A stretch of DNA of 64,000 nucleotides from Dugong dugon (GCA_030035585.1 CM057464.1:73454919-73518918), one strand, 5' to 3'. Shown: positions 1 through 10,682, counted from the first letter of the stretch. Translations and numbers: made by a program. The notes: generated from the letters alone by a model not told the origin.

Positions 1-477
1 ACTTGACATATAGCATACTATTAATTCATTTCTGTTATAGCTCAGTGACTCTGTATGTTACATTATACTAGGTTTTCGAAGCTTAGATTTAAATTTGATA
101 AGAAATTTCAAAATAGCTATGAACTGTATGTAACCTCTAGGAAAGGGATTGGAAGTTCTATAAAGTACTGTAAAGTAGTTGCAAACTTTAATTTTCCAGA
201 AATTATGTTATTATATTAAAAGACTATGATTGGCATTGTAACTGGTGTAGTTTGTGCAGACTAAATTTACAATCCTGTGTACACTGAATACAGTGAACTC
301 TGCCCTTTAGTGGATGAGGCTGGTGCCCACAAATCCTGCCTCTGTTTATAACTCCTGGCACCCTAAATTTACTTATTAAGCCACAGAGATTACGTTTTGA
401 AGGCATCAACATTCTTAAAATACATGCAATAGCAGAGACCTATTTAGCATTATAACATGTTAGAATTAGAATTGTAG

Positions 478-572
478 CTATTTTGCTGTCCATGTCCTCA
501 TTCCAGAAACGAGGAAACTGAGGCCTGAGCTCATGTGGCTATATAGCTCAGCAGAAGCCAGGTCTTTCCCCT
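478..572 (-). mobile_element. MIR-like SINE fragment (decayed)
   Basis: The segment carries the reversed MIR core pattern: a 'gaggaaactgaggc' block followed by an 'agctcagcagaagcc' block resembling the MIR 'cacagctagtaagtggcagagcc' region. Ancient mammal-wide SINE; short and diverged, so boundaries are approximate. Confidence 0.5.
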
Positions 573-956
573 TTTCCCCCAAAACTGGATTTTCTATACC
601 TGCCAGAATATTGTATATGATATATAGTATCATTTTTCACTCCATAAAAACATGGTAGGCAGAAATATAAATGCACAGCAAATTTTCTTTGGGGTTCCTT
701 GGAACACAGAAAATTATGGGTGGATTCAAAGCCAGGACATAAGTTGTTTTGTTATTTGAAATATGAATTTGTATTTAAAATATGAATATTGAGGTGAGGA
801 GATAAATGTAACCATGTAATGAATTAAGCTGCCCTAAATTATATTAACCAGAGAAAACAAATATACTCTCTTGTTGACATTGAATGAGACATTTTTCTTA
901 ATCAAATTATATATTATCATTGACCTTTTAACTTAGCAAAATTAAAATTTTCCAAT

Positions 957-976
957 TTTGATTTTTTTTTTTTCAG
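957..976 (+). promoter_or_regulatory. FAM83B: Splice acceptor of the last FAM83B exon
   Basis: A 12-nt run of T (962-973) is followed by CAG ending at 976, a strong polypyrimidine tract and 3' splice site. The exon begins at 977 with a single base that completes a codon split by the intron, then TAC ATG in frame. The family protein reads Tyr-Met-Trp-Ser-Phe-Glu-Lys here, so this acceptor and not the ATG at 981 sets the start of the coding segment. Confidence 0.9.
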
Positions 977-3269
977 CTACATGTGGTCATTTGAAAAAGC
1001 TCACCTCAGCATGGTTCAGATTATCACAGGACAACTTGTTGAGTCCTTTGATGAAGAATTTAGAACACTCTATGCCAGATCCTGTGTCCCCAGTTCATTT
1101 GCTCAGGAAGAATCTGCAAGGGTGAAACAGGGCAAAGCCCTCTGGGAGAATGGCACTTACCAGCATGCAGTATCTTCCTTAGCTTCTGTTTCCAGCCAAA
1201 GAAACCTTTTTGGTAGACAAGACAATATTCACAAACTGGATTCCAGTTGCTTCAAAAACAGAGGGATATATACTCTAAATGAACATGACAAGTATAGCAT
1301 AAGGAATCATGTATACAAACCTCATTTTATTCCAAATTTTAATGGTCCAAATACAATCCGTCAGCAACAACCCAGTCAGTTAAATGAAAATTGGAAAAGA
1401 CATAGTTATGCCGGAGAGCAGCCAGAAACAGCGCCATACCTGCTGCTTAACAGGGCTCTGAATCGAGCCAATAATCCACCCAGTAATTGGAAAAGGCCTT
1501 CAGATAGTCTCAGTGTAGCATCATCATCACGGGGACACTACACAAACCACCATAACACACCTGCCCAGAGTTTTGCTAATCGGCTCGCCCAGAGAAAAAC
1601 AACAAATCTTGCAGAAAGGAATTCAGATGTGCGGAGGTCTTTTAGTGGGACAGATAATCATATTCGCTTTTTGCAACAACGAATGCCAACCCTTGAACAT
1701 ACCACAAAGTCATTCCTGCGTAACTGGAGAATTGAATCCTACTTAAATGATCATTCAGAGGCTGCACCTGATTCAGCTCTGGGTGACCGTTTTGAGGGCT
1801 ATGATAGTTCTGAGAATTTGAAAGCCAATGCCCTTTATACTCATTCTCGGCTTCGTTCATCTTTTGTATTTAAACCAACTTTACCAGAGCAGCGGGAAGT
1901 TAACAGTTGTACAACTGGATCCTCCAATTCAACAATCATTGGTTCCCAAGGAAGTGACACATCTAGAGAGGTCCCAGACACCCTTGCAAGTATAGAGCAT
2001 TTGACAGACAAACCCTCGTCAGACTCAATCCCCAAGCTTCCACTGCACTCTGAGGCACCAAAAATTCACACCTTGCAAGTTCCCAAAAACCACTCACCAG
2101 TCTTAAACCATGCTACAAATGGCCATCCAGAGTCCAACAACTATGTATACACAACTTTGTGTGCAGATAAGCAAACAGAAAATCTAAAGAACCAACAAAA
2201 TGAGAATCTGCTTAAAAGGCGAAGTTTCCCATTCTTTGACCACACAAAAGGCAATTTGGATCATAGAAATAGTAAGCACTATGTATATAGTACACTTACG
2301 AGGAATCGAATTAGACAACCAGAAAAACCCAAGGAAGATTTACTAAAAAGTTCTAAAAACATGCACAATGTGATCCATAACACAGAAATGGATGATAAAG
2401 TTGTCAAGATAGACCCTCCAAGTGACACTACTACCAAGTCAATTTCCATTGCTGCTTTACCTGATGTGAACAAAGACGAGTCCAACAAAGAAGTCACTTC
2501 AAAGAAGGAGGTTAAGGGTTCTCCAAATTTTTTGAAAAAGGGATCTCAGAAGTTAAGGTCATTACTTAGCCTTACCCCAGAAAAGAAGGAAAATCTATCT
2601 AAAAATAAAGCACCTGCCTTTTATAGAATGTGTAGTAGTTCTGATACTTTAGTTTCTGAAGCTGAAGAGAATCAAAAACCAAAAAAATCAGAGACAAAAG
2701 TTGATTCATCTCCTGGAAGGAAGCGTTCTTCCTCATCAAATTCTCAAGGAAGCCTCCACAAGAGTAATGAAGATGTAACAGATAGCTCATCTAAGGGGGT
2801 AAATTCTCCATCAGATGAAAGCAATCAAATAATACCTTCTCCAGGTCCAGTTGAAAGCAAGTTCTCAGAAAGGGCAGGAAATGCCTCTGCCCCAAGATTT
2901 AGCACCGAACAGATCCAATACCAAGATTCAAGGGAGATTAATGCAGCTGTTGCTCCTGAAAGAAGACCAGCTTCTTCTCCAAGGCCAAACCCCAGTGAGC
3001 TTCTAAGATCTCATTCAATTGACAGGCGAATTTACAGTCGTTTTGAGCCCTTTTGTAAGATTGAGAGCTCAATTCAGCCAACATGCAACTTGTCGAATAC
3101 CAATATACACTGCCCAGAAGTAAAATCCTCTACTATGGGCAACAATTATGGCAGGTCCAGCCCATTGCTTAATTACAACACTGGCATTTATCGCTCATAT
3201 CAACCAAATGAAAACAAGTTTCGAGGATTTATGCAAAAGTTTGGGAACTTCATACACAAAAATAAATAA
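977..3269 (+). CDS. FAM83B: FAM83B, last coding exon (C-terminal three quarters of the protein)
   Basis: This exon encodes the end of the conserved FAM83 domain (DUF1669, a PLD-like fold without known phospholipase activity) and the long, low-complexity C-terminal tail of FAM83B. The first 40 or so residues ([11 protein letters not shown], then [20 protein letters not shown]) are the end of DUF1669. They contain the F-x-x-x-F motif (FDEEF, 1047-1061) through which FAM83 proteins anchor casein kinase 1 isoforms. The remaining ~720 residues are polar and Ser/Asn/Lys-rich, with a YVY[TS]TL motif twice (codons 388-393 and 434-439 counted from 981), a Ser-rich stretch near codon 585, and a basic-aromatic C-terminus ([13 protein letters not shown]). 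The human protein is about 1,011 residues, so roughly 250 N-terminal residues lie in exons outside this window. The frame is uninterrupted for 2.29 kb to a TAA at 3267-3269, which supports a functional gene. FAM83B is known to promote EGFR, RAS/MAPK and PI3K signalling in epithelial cells. Identification rests on recognising the protein. Confidence 0.95.
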
Positions 3270-3450
3270 AATACCATAATTTTAAATGATCATTAAAATA
3301 CAAAATGAATATGGTTGTAAATATTTATCTAAAGAGCACTCTGGACAGTTTTTGTAATGTGCCAATAGGCTTCTGTAATGGCAGAGTTTGGATATGATGT
3401 ATATGTTTAGAAGTATACTAATGTACAATAAAAGTGTTATTGTTCTGTGT
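3270..3450 (+). other. FAM83B: FAM83B 3' UTR (proximal form)
   Basis: AT-rich sequence follows the stop codon. It contains a Pumilio-type element TGTAAATA at 3316-3323 and ends near a canonical AATAAA (3427-3432) followed by a T/GT-rich stretch. A longer 3' UTR that uses a distal signal is possible and cannot be excluded from sequence alone. Confidence 0.6.
3427..3432 (+). terminator. FAM83B: Poly(A) signal AATAAA
   Basis: First canonical hexamer well beyond the stop codon, followed within 10-35 nt by a GT/T-rich downstream region (gttattgttctgtgtg), as expected for cleavage and polyadenylation. AATAAA also overlaps the stop at about 3265, but that one is too close to be the likely signal. 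Confidence 0.6.
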
Positions 3451-4549
3451 GATAAGTTAGTTGTGTTTAATTACACTACAAATGGAACTTCTCTCAAAGT
3501 AACGTGATTTTTAAATGGTAACGGTAAAAAACGAATGTAATTAAATTGTTTTCTTCAAACTGAAGATCTTTTTTAAGTCTTAAGTAGGAATTGTCATGGA
3601 AAGATGGTGTATGGATTTTAACCATTCATTCTAAAGTCTTTCCTTTTAAAAAAATGATAATAGCATCAGTGGCCCTTTCTGGCTTTATGGGTGTTTTAAT
3701 ATCTTCAAAAGTATAAGAAAATGGAAAGAAGCCTTTTTTGTTTTTAATTAAATTTAAATCCTACTGGAAAACTTGTTATATTTCATTAACATTATTATTG
3801 ATTTTCCCATGGCGCACATGCACCTGGTTTGGTAGCAGAAGTACAGTTTAAACTATATAGCTTAGCACTTTTTTTTTTTTTGCCTGAAGTGTTTGCAAAG
3901 TATCAGCCCCATGTAGTGCAAGTACCTCACTGGAATTTGTTTTCCTGATTCTTTTAAAATCATCCTGGGCATGATTCTTTCCACTCTAAGCCCAGGTAGC
4001 CTGTACTGAACTCACCTGTTGGCTGCAGAACTTTTACAGTATTTCCTTACTCCAAACGTATAGCAGGCCAGTAGGAATTTGGAAAACCTGACATAGAACG
4101 TATTTTATCTCTAACATAGATATATTTAGAAATATAAACTTCTGCATAAATATTTGTCTTAGATTAACATGAGAGTGCTTAGGTGTTTTGCTTGCAAAGC
4201 TCTTTGTTCTTTTCCAAACTGTGCCAAATATGGTATGACTGCATTGTGTTTTCGTGAGAGTACAATACTGAAAACGAGAAGTGGTACCTGGCCTAGTTCC
4301 TCCATTACTGTGGGTCCTGGTAGAAGGATTTAAATCCTTCTAAGAAAGGCAAAGGGTATCTTAATTTGTTGCTCATATTCAGACTGTAAGATACCCTTTG
4401 CCTTTCTTAGAGTAATAAGATTTCCATATCCATTACAAAGATTTTAACTTGGATTTGCTTCATTCACGAAGAGCAGAATTTAAGAAACAATGCATCATTT
4501 GAGGAATGCGATTTCTACAACACTTTAAGTATATTATTTAACACTTTCT
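3451..4549. other. Downstream flank of FAM83B, no gene seen
   Basis: AT-rich non-coding DNA, either intergenic or an extended FAM83B 3' UTR. No repeat family was recognised. It contains the perfect inverted repeat at 4340-4410. Confidence 0.5.
4340..4410. repeat. Perfect 24-bp inverted repeat with 23-nt spacer
   Basis: Bases 4340-4363 are exactly the reverse complement of 4387-4410, with a 23-nt unpaired spacer (4364-4386). The left arm overlaps a second, 22-bp perfect palindrome at 4321-4342 centred on TTTAAA. A transcript across it would fold into an unbranched 24-bp stem. No transposon family was recognised. Confidence 0.9.
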
Positions 4550-4752
4550 GAGTTAGTCTGATGGTGCAATAGTTAAGTGGTTGGCTGCTAACTGAAAGGT
4601 TGATGGTTCAAACCCATCCAGTGGCTCTGCAGGAGAAAGACTTGGCAACTGCTCCTGTACAGATTACAACCAAGAAGACCCTATGGGACAGTTCTACTCT
4701 GTCACATGGGGTCACTATGAATCAAAATCGACTCGACAGCAACAACAACAAA
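4550..4752 (+). mobile_element. AfroSINE-type tRNA-derived SINE
   Basis: Shows the family order: a tRNA-like head (gatggtgcaatagttaagtg, then a B-box-like ggttcaaaccc), the middle block ending 'gacagttctactctgtcacatgggg', and the tail 'tcactatgaatcaaaatcgactcgacagcaac' continuing into CAA repeats. Non-autonomous and probably mobilised by the RTE LINE that shares the tail. Confidence 0.85.
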
Positions 4753-4897
4753 GTTGCTATATAGGGCAGAGCTTTATTCTTTTAAAAAGTCATGATTCAG
4801 TCAAATGTTAATATCTACGTCATTAAGATAGTTTTCCACAGTATATAAAATTTATAAGAATAAACGTCACAGGAGAAAACATGACGGTACAGAAAAG

Positions 4898-5075
4898 CAA
4901 ACCTAACATTTACTGAACATTTATGGTAGACCAGGTAGTGAGCTAGAATCTTATGTACCCACAATAATATTTTGTATCATTGTCCTCTCTATAGATAGTA
5001 ATTGAGTTGATAATTGAGGCTCAGAAAGTAATATCCCAAGTCACATAACTAATAAGTGGTGACTCTAAAGTGTCT
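4898..5075 (-). mobile_element. MIR SINE (decayed)
   Basis: Reads as a reversed MIR: 'aacatttactgaacatttatggtagaccagg' at the left, then a 'gataattgaggctcagaaagtaat' block and 'cacataactaataagtgg' at the right. Ancient repeat with many substitutions. Confidence 0.65.
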
Positions 5076-5487
5076 GTAATATTCTGTCTCATCACATAAC
5101 CTCCCACATGTGTTCAATGCCTGCCTCACCCAATCTGGTGAGGATTAAGCGAGAAAATGTTTATGTTTCCTGCCTCAACAGCAATCAGACAGAAAAGATT
5201 TAGTTAAATTTCAGCAGACAACAAGAAGACACAAGGGCTTATATTAGTCTTACTACTTTCTTTCTTAGTAGCTGAGATTAGGGAATTAAAGTGAAATTAA
5301 GTTTGGAATCTAACTAGAAGGGTCAGTTTTAATTGCTAGGCAGCCATTTTTACCTCCTTGTTGACCTGTCAGAATGAGAGGAAGGGAAAGAACCAGAAGT
5401 GAGTTGTAACCTACTTTCTTGGCTTGTATGACAGAGATAGGAGTCCATTAGGTCAAGAAGCTAGGTGGAAGGAAAAGGATCTCATCA

Positions 5488-5648
5488 TTAAGTATGTTAC
5501 ATCATTGAATATTCACAATAACTCTGTGAGGTAAGCACCTACTCTTTGTGAATGGGAAAACTGAGTGTCAGAGTAGTTAAATAATTTTCCAAGAGTTACA
5601 CAGCTCTGAATTGGTAGAACTGGGGTTTGACTACTAAAGCCTATATAT
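5488..5648 (-). mobile_element. MIR SINE (decayed)
   Basis: Reversed MIR signature: 'ctctgtgaggtaagcacctac', 'gggaaaactgagtgtcagag', 'gttacacagctctgaattgg'. Edges are approximate. Confidence 0.65.
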
Positions 5649-5663
5649 TTTTTTATGCTATAC

Positions 5664-5812
5664 CCACTCAGCAGCTCCATGGGAGAAAGACCTGGCAGTC
5701 TGCTTCCATAAAGATTACAGCCAAGAAAACCCTATGGTGCAGTCCCACTCTATCACATGAGTTGCTATGAGGTGGAAATGACTCCATGGCACCTAACAAC
5801 AACAGCAACCAC
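5664..5812 (+). mobile_element. AfroSINE-type SINE, 5'-truncated
   Basis: Begins inside the middle region ('cagcagctccatgggagaaag') and continues to 'gcagtcccactctatcacatg' and a tail ending in CAACAACAGCAAC. The tRNA-like head is missing. Confidence 0.8.
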
Positions 5813-5937
5813 ACCAGACCTTGCTGGCTTCTACTCCATTATTCTTGAAGAATCTTTGAAAGTACTTGTCTCTCTGTTTCACTCATTCTCTCTTTAAAAC
5901 TTGGAGAAATATACTAGTAACTGAACAGGATTGAAAG

Positions 5938-6150
5938 GAGCCCTGGTGGTGCAGTGGCTAAAGCACTCTGCTGCTAACCAAAAAAGGTCGGCAGTTTGAA
6001 CCCACCAGCCAATCCACAGGAGAAAGATGTGGCAGTCTGCTTCCGTAAATATTTGCAGCCTTGGAAACCCTGTGGGGCAGTTCTACTCTGTCCTATAGGG
6101 TCATTATGAGCTGGAATTGACTTGATAGCAGTGGATTTGGTTTGGGTTTG
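5938..6150 (+). mobile_element. AfroSINE-type SINE, near full length
   Basis: Starts with the characteristic 'ggagccctggtggtgcagtgg' and has the B-box 'cagtttgaaccc'. It contains the core 'gcagttctactctgtcc' and 'gtcattatgagctggaattgac', and ends in a GGTTT-rich tail. A good example of the head-core-tail layout. Confidence 0.9.
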
Positions 6151-6411
6151 GTGAGTATAGGATTAGCATTTTATAAACACAGATCTAGAATATAATACTC
6201 AGTTTTATATCATTCATAAAAGTGGGTTTTAAGGCTCCCATTTGTAACAAAGGAACATCCCAAGTACTGCAGCATAGAATTTTATTGTCTTGGAAAGCTG
6301 AGTGTAATAGACTGGAAATTTTGCACACTTTTTAATTAATTAATAGCATAAAAATAAAACTTTGAGAGGGAACAGTCATTCATTACAGGCAAGGTAATTA
6401 AGTATATTTAT

Positions 6412-6581
6412 GTTGTTAGGTGCCGTCAAGTTGGTTCCAACTCAGCAACCCTATGAACAACAGAAGGAAACACTGCCCAGTCCTGCATCATCCTCACAGT
6501 CGTTGTTATGCTTGAGCCCATTGTTACAGCCACTGTGTGAATCTATCTCATTGACAGTCTTCCTCTTTTTCACTGACACTC
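6412..6581 (-). mobile_element. RTE LINE 3' end, 170 bp, with perfect 12-bp target-site duplication
   Basis: Reverse complement of the RTE 3' terminus: 'ttgttaggtgccgtcaagttgg' at the left, then 'gaaacactgcccagtcctgc' and 'cccattgttacagccactgtg'. It is flanked by identical 12-bp repeats aagtatatttat at 6400-6411 and 6582-6593. This marks a single, strongly 5'-truncated retrotransposition event. Confidence 0.9.
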
Positions 6582-6712
6582 AAGTATATTTATAGAAAAT
6601 TTTTTTTTTTCTTAAAAACTAACTTTTGGAATGTGCATTTTCTTATAATCAGACAAGGAATTCAGTTCAATAAGAGAAAATTTTCTCATTGTCAGTGGGT
6701 TATTTTTTAGAA

Positions 6713-6931
6713 AGGTTTCTGGGCGGTGCAAATAGTTTCTGCTCAACTACCAACCTAAAGATTTGCAGTTTAAACCCACCCCACTGCACAGCGAGAAAAA
6801 AGGCCTGGCAATCTGCTTTTATAAACATTACAGTCAAGAAAACCCTATGGAGCAGTTGTACTCTGTAACACAAGAGGTCACCATGAGTCAGAATTGACTC
6901 GATGGTAGCGGTTTTTCTTGTTTTGGTTTGG
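6713..6931 (+). mobile_element. AfroSINE-type SINE with 9-bp target-site duplication
   Basis: Diverged head ('ggtttctgggcggtgcaaat'), B-box-like 'gcagtttaaaccc', core 'ggagcagttgtactctgtaac' and tail 'gtcagaattgactcgatggtagcgg' followed by GTTTT repeats. Target-site duplication tttttagaa at 6704-6712 and 6932-6940. Confidence 0.9.
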
Positions 6932-6974
6932 TTTTTAGAACTAGCAATGTTAAGTTCTTCATATGTTGTTGTTA

Positions 6975-7061
6975 AAAAAAAAAAAAAAACCCCGTTGCCG
7001 TCGAGTTGATTCCAACTCATAGCGACCCTGTAGGACAGAGTAGAACTGCCCCATAGAGGTT
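6975..7061 (-). mobile_element. AfroSINE-type SINE fragment (tail end)
   Basis: An A-run is followed by 'ccccgttgccgtcgagttga' and 'gacagagtagaactgcccc', the reversed tail and core of the SINE. It breaks off abruptly at a tRNA-Gly-derived SINE on the same strand. Confidence 0.8.
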
Positions 7062-7370
7062 GTTGTTAGCTGCTGTCAGGTTGGCCTCTGACTCATGGCA
7101 ACCCATGCACAACAGGACTGGACCATTGTGAATCATAGGGTTTTCACTGGCTGATTTTTTTTGGCTGTAGATCACCAGGCCTTTCTTCCTTGTCAGTCAG
7201 ACTGGAAGCTCCGCTGAAACCTGTTTCGCCAAAACCTGTTTAACATCATAGCAAGACGCACGCCTCCACTGACAGGTGGTGACTGCGCTTGAGGTTCATT
7301 GGTTGGGAATTGACCTGGGTCTCCCACATGGAAGGTGAGAGCTCTACTACTGAAGCACGACTGCCCCTGT
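7062..7370 (-). mobile_element. tRNA-Gly-derived SINE, different family from the common AfroSINE
   Basis: Read on the minus strand, the 5' end begins with a tRNA-Gly-like head whose B box is visible (reverse of 'gggaattgacctgggtctcc', near 7307-7326), after a 'ggggcagtcgtgcttcagta'-type A-box region. The body is unlike the common SINE. The 3' end (left side here, 'ttgttgttagctgctgtcag') again resembles the RTE tail. It therefore looks like a separate tRNA-headed SINE recruited to the same LINE machinery. The tRNA-Gly assignment is by eye. Confidence 0.75.
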
Positions 7371-7386
7371 TTATAGGTTAGTATCA

Positions 7387-7555
7387 TAAAAAAACAAACC
7401 CATTGCCGTTGAGTCAATTCCGGCTCATAGCGACCCTACAGGACAGAGTAGAACTAACTGACCCATAGAGTTTCCAAGGAGCGCCTGGTAGAGTCAAACT
7501 GCTGACCTTTTGGTGAGCAGCCATAGGTCTTAACCACTACGCCACCAGGGTTTCC
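7387..7555 (-). mobile_element. AfroSINE-type SINE with 12-bp target-site duplication
   Basis: Reversed full SINE: an A-rich tail, 'cattgccgttgagtcaattc', then 'gtcaaactgctgaccttttg' and the terminal head 'ccaccagggtttcc'. Identical flanks aggttagtatca at 7375-7386 and 7556-7567 define the insertion. Confidence 0.93.
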
Positions 7556-7567
7556 AGGTTAGTATCA

Positions 7568-10500
7568 GTTGATTAAAAAGTGTTAGAATTGGGAATTAGT
7601 GCGTGGAAGAGATTGTTCATTTTGTTCTGAGCAAAATTTGCCTCTGTAATTCTGCACCATAGTTCTTTACCTACTTACCAAAGTTCTGAACCCACAGTTA
7701 ACCAAACTAGACTGACTTTTCTATTATCCATTCTTTGTTAGTAATGGATGACACATCTTCCATAGTTGAGGGGATAATGGACTGATTGTCATCAGGTAGC
7801 TCTGAAATGGAAAGCCTTGAAATTTACAACAATGTGACTTTAAAGATGAAATTTCATAAAGACCAGAGGTTTAATCATGTTTAATTGTAAGCAATACCCT
7901 GTTGTCTTTTTGTATGGCAACTACTGTAAATTCTGGAAACTTATAGTTTATGGAAACAACATGTCAAATAATCCTGAGCTCGTCCCTCTTAGAAAATTGG
8001 GGACTGTAAGATCATATTTTCCTCTTGCTTTCTTTCCTCCACCTGTTACAGGTAGCTTAGGCTTTTGCATAGCAGATTTATTCTCTGCTTTTTTTTTTTT
8101 TCTTTGATTGTTTTCCTTCTATTTTTTTAATTTCTCCCAAAATACCTATATCTCAAAATCTGTACATAATAGCTTCCCAAAGTTTCTGGAGCCAGGACAC
8201 TCCTCAGGGTTAAGACTGAAAAAGTATATGATGCTTAAAAAAATCTACTCAGAGTTTTTGAAGTTTTTAACTGACACTATGAAACTTCTTGGGTGTAATA
8301 GTTTTAAGCAATATACTTTCCTTGGTTTTCTCCCCATATTAATATTAGTGAAAACATAATGTCACTTAGAAGTACTTTCATATTAAAGTTTGGTAATATA
8401 ATTTTTACTCTTAAGTAGTACATTAGTTTGTAAGCAGAAACTCAAGAAAATGTTTACAGTTTTTCAAATATTTCTTGGCAGATGGCCTTAGAAGAGTTTA
8501 AGTGACCATATCTTGAATTCACTGATGATATTCCTCTATTATTATGATCAGGATTAGGCACAGTTGTGATGTGGTGTGTCACAGTGTGGATATATGTTGG
8601 GAGTCTCACTTGTGAAGCAAATATCTTGTTTAATGAAGATGACGTCTAGTGTGATCCAGATAAGCAACGAAGAATGTTGAACTCTAGCTGCATTCAGCTT
8701 TACTGACAATCTATGCGGTTATTTAACTACTATTCTACAGACTTCAGTCTTCTGAGAATATCTGTTGATTCTTAATGTGCCCATGGCCAAAGAATATAAA
8801 GTAAAATCATCGCTTCACATTAACTATATGTGACCTATGTGTAACGTTGTTAAAAAACAAAAACCTTTATCACAAAATCATTTGGTTTCTTGAACATTTA
8901 AAACAAAGGGATGAAATAACAAAACCAAAGAGTCAACTTTTTATATACATGCCATGTTAGCAAAGAAATATTCTTCCAAATTAACATTTATTTTTAGATC
9001 AATAAATAAATATTAAATAATTTTGTACAAACATCAATATGTTGTAAGTTGTTTATTTTTTTAATCTTCATAGCCTATAATTCTCCATTTAAGCTCACTC
9101 TCTCACCTAGCTATTGTAATCGTAAATATAAACTTTTACATATTTTAAAATATTTTTCCATGAATTTTGAAATCACCTCTAAAATACCTTTATTTCTATT
9201 TTCATTAGCAATTACTTTATATAATAATGTGTACAGATTTAAAGTATGCAGATTTATACATTAACAATTATGTTTTCTATAATTATACACTATTTCTATT
9301 TCTACTGGAATACAGTAATTTAAAAACTTCTGACTTCAAAAATAAATATTTTTAAAAATGTGGTAACTGACTTTTCTGTAGGTTTGTAACATTTAGTTTT
9401 GAGTAAAAATTCTTCTAAGGGCACATCTGTACTAGATCAATTAGTGACATTAAGAAAACTAGAGTCTTAAAGTTAGTTATTTAAAACTCAAAATGCATTT
9501 TGCTTAGAGAAAAAAAAATTGGCTTATATCACAGATTATTCCGCAAGCTATGATGTAGTTGAAAAACTGTGTTCTGGGGATTAAAAATAGTGTCCTTTGA
9601 AAGCTAATGGGATTTATAAGTATTTAAGTATAATAATAAAACACTTTGAATTTTTTTTTTTACTTACAAATGCTGAGGCTTAAGAAAAACCTAACTCAAT
9701 GAGGATAGTAAGGGAAATAGTCAAGGCTTCATTTTTGTGGCCATCTCAAATGAAATTTATGGATAGGTTCAGTTGATTTAAGGAGTCAAAGACCATCCTG
9801 AGGTAACTGGACTAGAGAAAGATGGAAGGGCATTAAAGAGGATCTGTATGTATCCTGTCTGGGAAGCAAATCACATGAAGTGGAATTATCTGAGCTAAAA
9901 GCAGTAAGAAACGGAAGCAAGATATAAGTAGAAAAATACCTCTGAGTTAACAAAGACAGATGGTAACATGTTAAGTTGGGCATTTCTCCCTTTAATAATA
10001 ATCTACTCTCAACAATATGGTTCGTTTATTCATTTAACACTTGTATGGGGGACCTGATATGTTCCAAGTATGTGGGTTACAATCAACTTGATGTAAGAGA
10101 AAAGGAGGGTGTCTGGTTAATCAGAAGCTGCCAGCCAGTTTTCTTGACTGATTTAAGAATAACCCAAATTGACAGCAAAAATCTGTATGCTGCTTGAGGG
10201 CTGTCTTTCTGAACTTGAGTCTTGATATACTCCTAGTTCCTAGCAAAGGGTGCACATAAGAAATACCTGATAAATATTTGACGTAAGAATACAGTCATTT
10301 TTCTTAGCTTTAGTTAGGAAAAGGCATAGTCCATTAATATCCATACATTAAAAATATGCCATTTTTCATGTGATTCAAAATTAAACAACACTGGTATATC
10401 AAGCTCTTTCATAGTACTTGGTACAGAAAAGGGACTGAATAAGTGCTGATCTCATTTGATTTCCAAAGGACAATTTTGAAAGATAGATTTTTGCTTTCTA

Positions 10501-10682
10501 GTCATGTGGGAGACATTGTTTTAAAATAAAATTAAATAAGACTAGAAAGAACTGCACAGAACTCAGCTCAGGTGAAATGCTGAATGCTACTTCTATCTTC
10601 TGACAAATCATTTTTTAACACTGAACTCCTTTGTGATTAGTTTCCTTCATATTAAATAAAAATGATAATATTTTCTGCTTCA
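7568..10682. other. Intergenic, AT-rich, mostly unrecognised
   Basis: No gene, ORF with family resemblance, or young repeat was identified. It contains poly(T) stretches near 8090 and 8125 and a possible L2/MIR-type relic at 10205-10290. The small ORFs here are low-complexity and AT-driven. Confidence 0.5.
10205..10290 (+). mobile_element. L2/MIR-like 3' end relic
   Basis: The order 'ctcctagttcctagcaaagg', then 'cacataagaaatacctgataaatatttga', matches the usual 3' end of L2/MIR ('cacatagtaggtgctcaataaatatttg'). Short and diverged. Confidence 0.4.

Larger units (their letters stand above)
1..976 (+). other. FAM83B: End of the last intron of FAM83B
   Basis: This AT-rich stretch lies directly upstream of a splice acceptor and shows no coding continuity with the exon that follows, so it is read as intron. 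Apart from a decayed MIR-like segment near 478-572 nothing functional is visible. The short open frame at 224-412 on the minus strand has no recognisable similarity and is regarded as chance. Confidence 0.8.

Noticed and set aside
981-983. ATG at 981 as the start codon of a 762-residue protein
   Set aside because: It is an internal Met in a conserved Tyr-Met-Trp-Ser-Phe segment, directly after a strong splice acceptor; the true start is in upstream exons.
4340-4410. Calling the hairpin a microRNA gene
   Set aside because: A perfect stem alone is not evidence of processing; no conservation or expression information is available.
7300-7370. A tRNA-Gly gene on the minus strand
   Set aside because: The A- and B-box-like parts are the head of a SINE; the sequence is diverged and continues into a SINE body, so it is not a functional tRNA gene.
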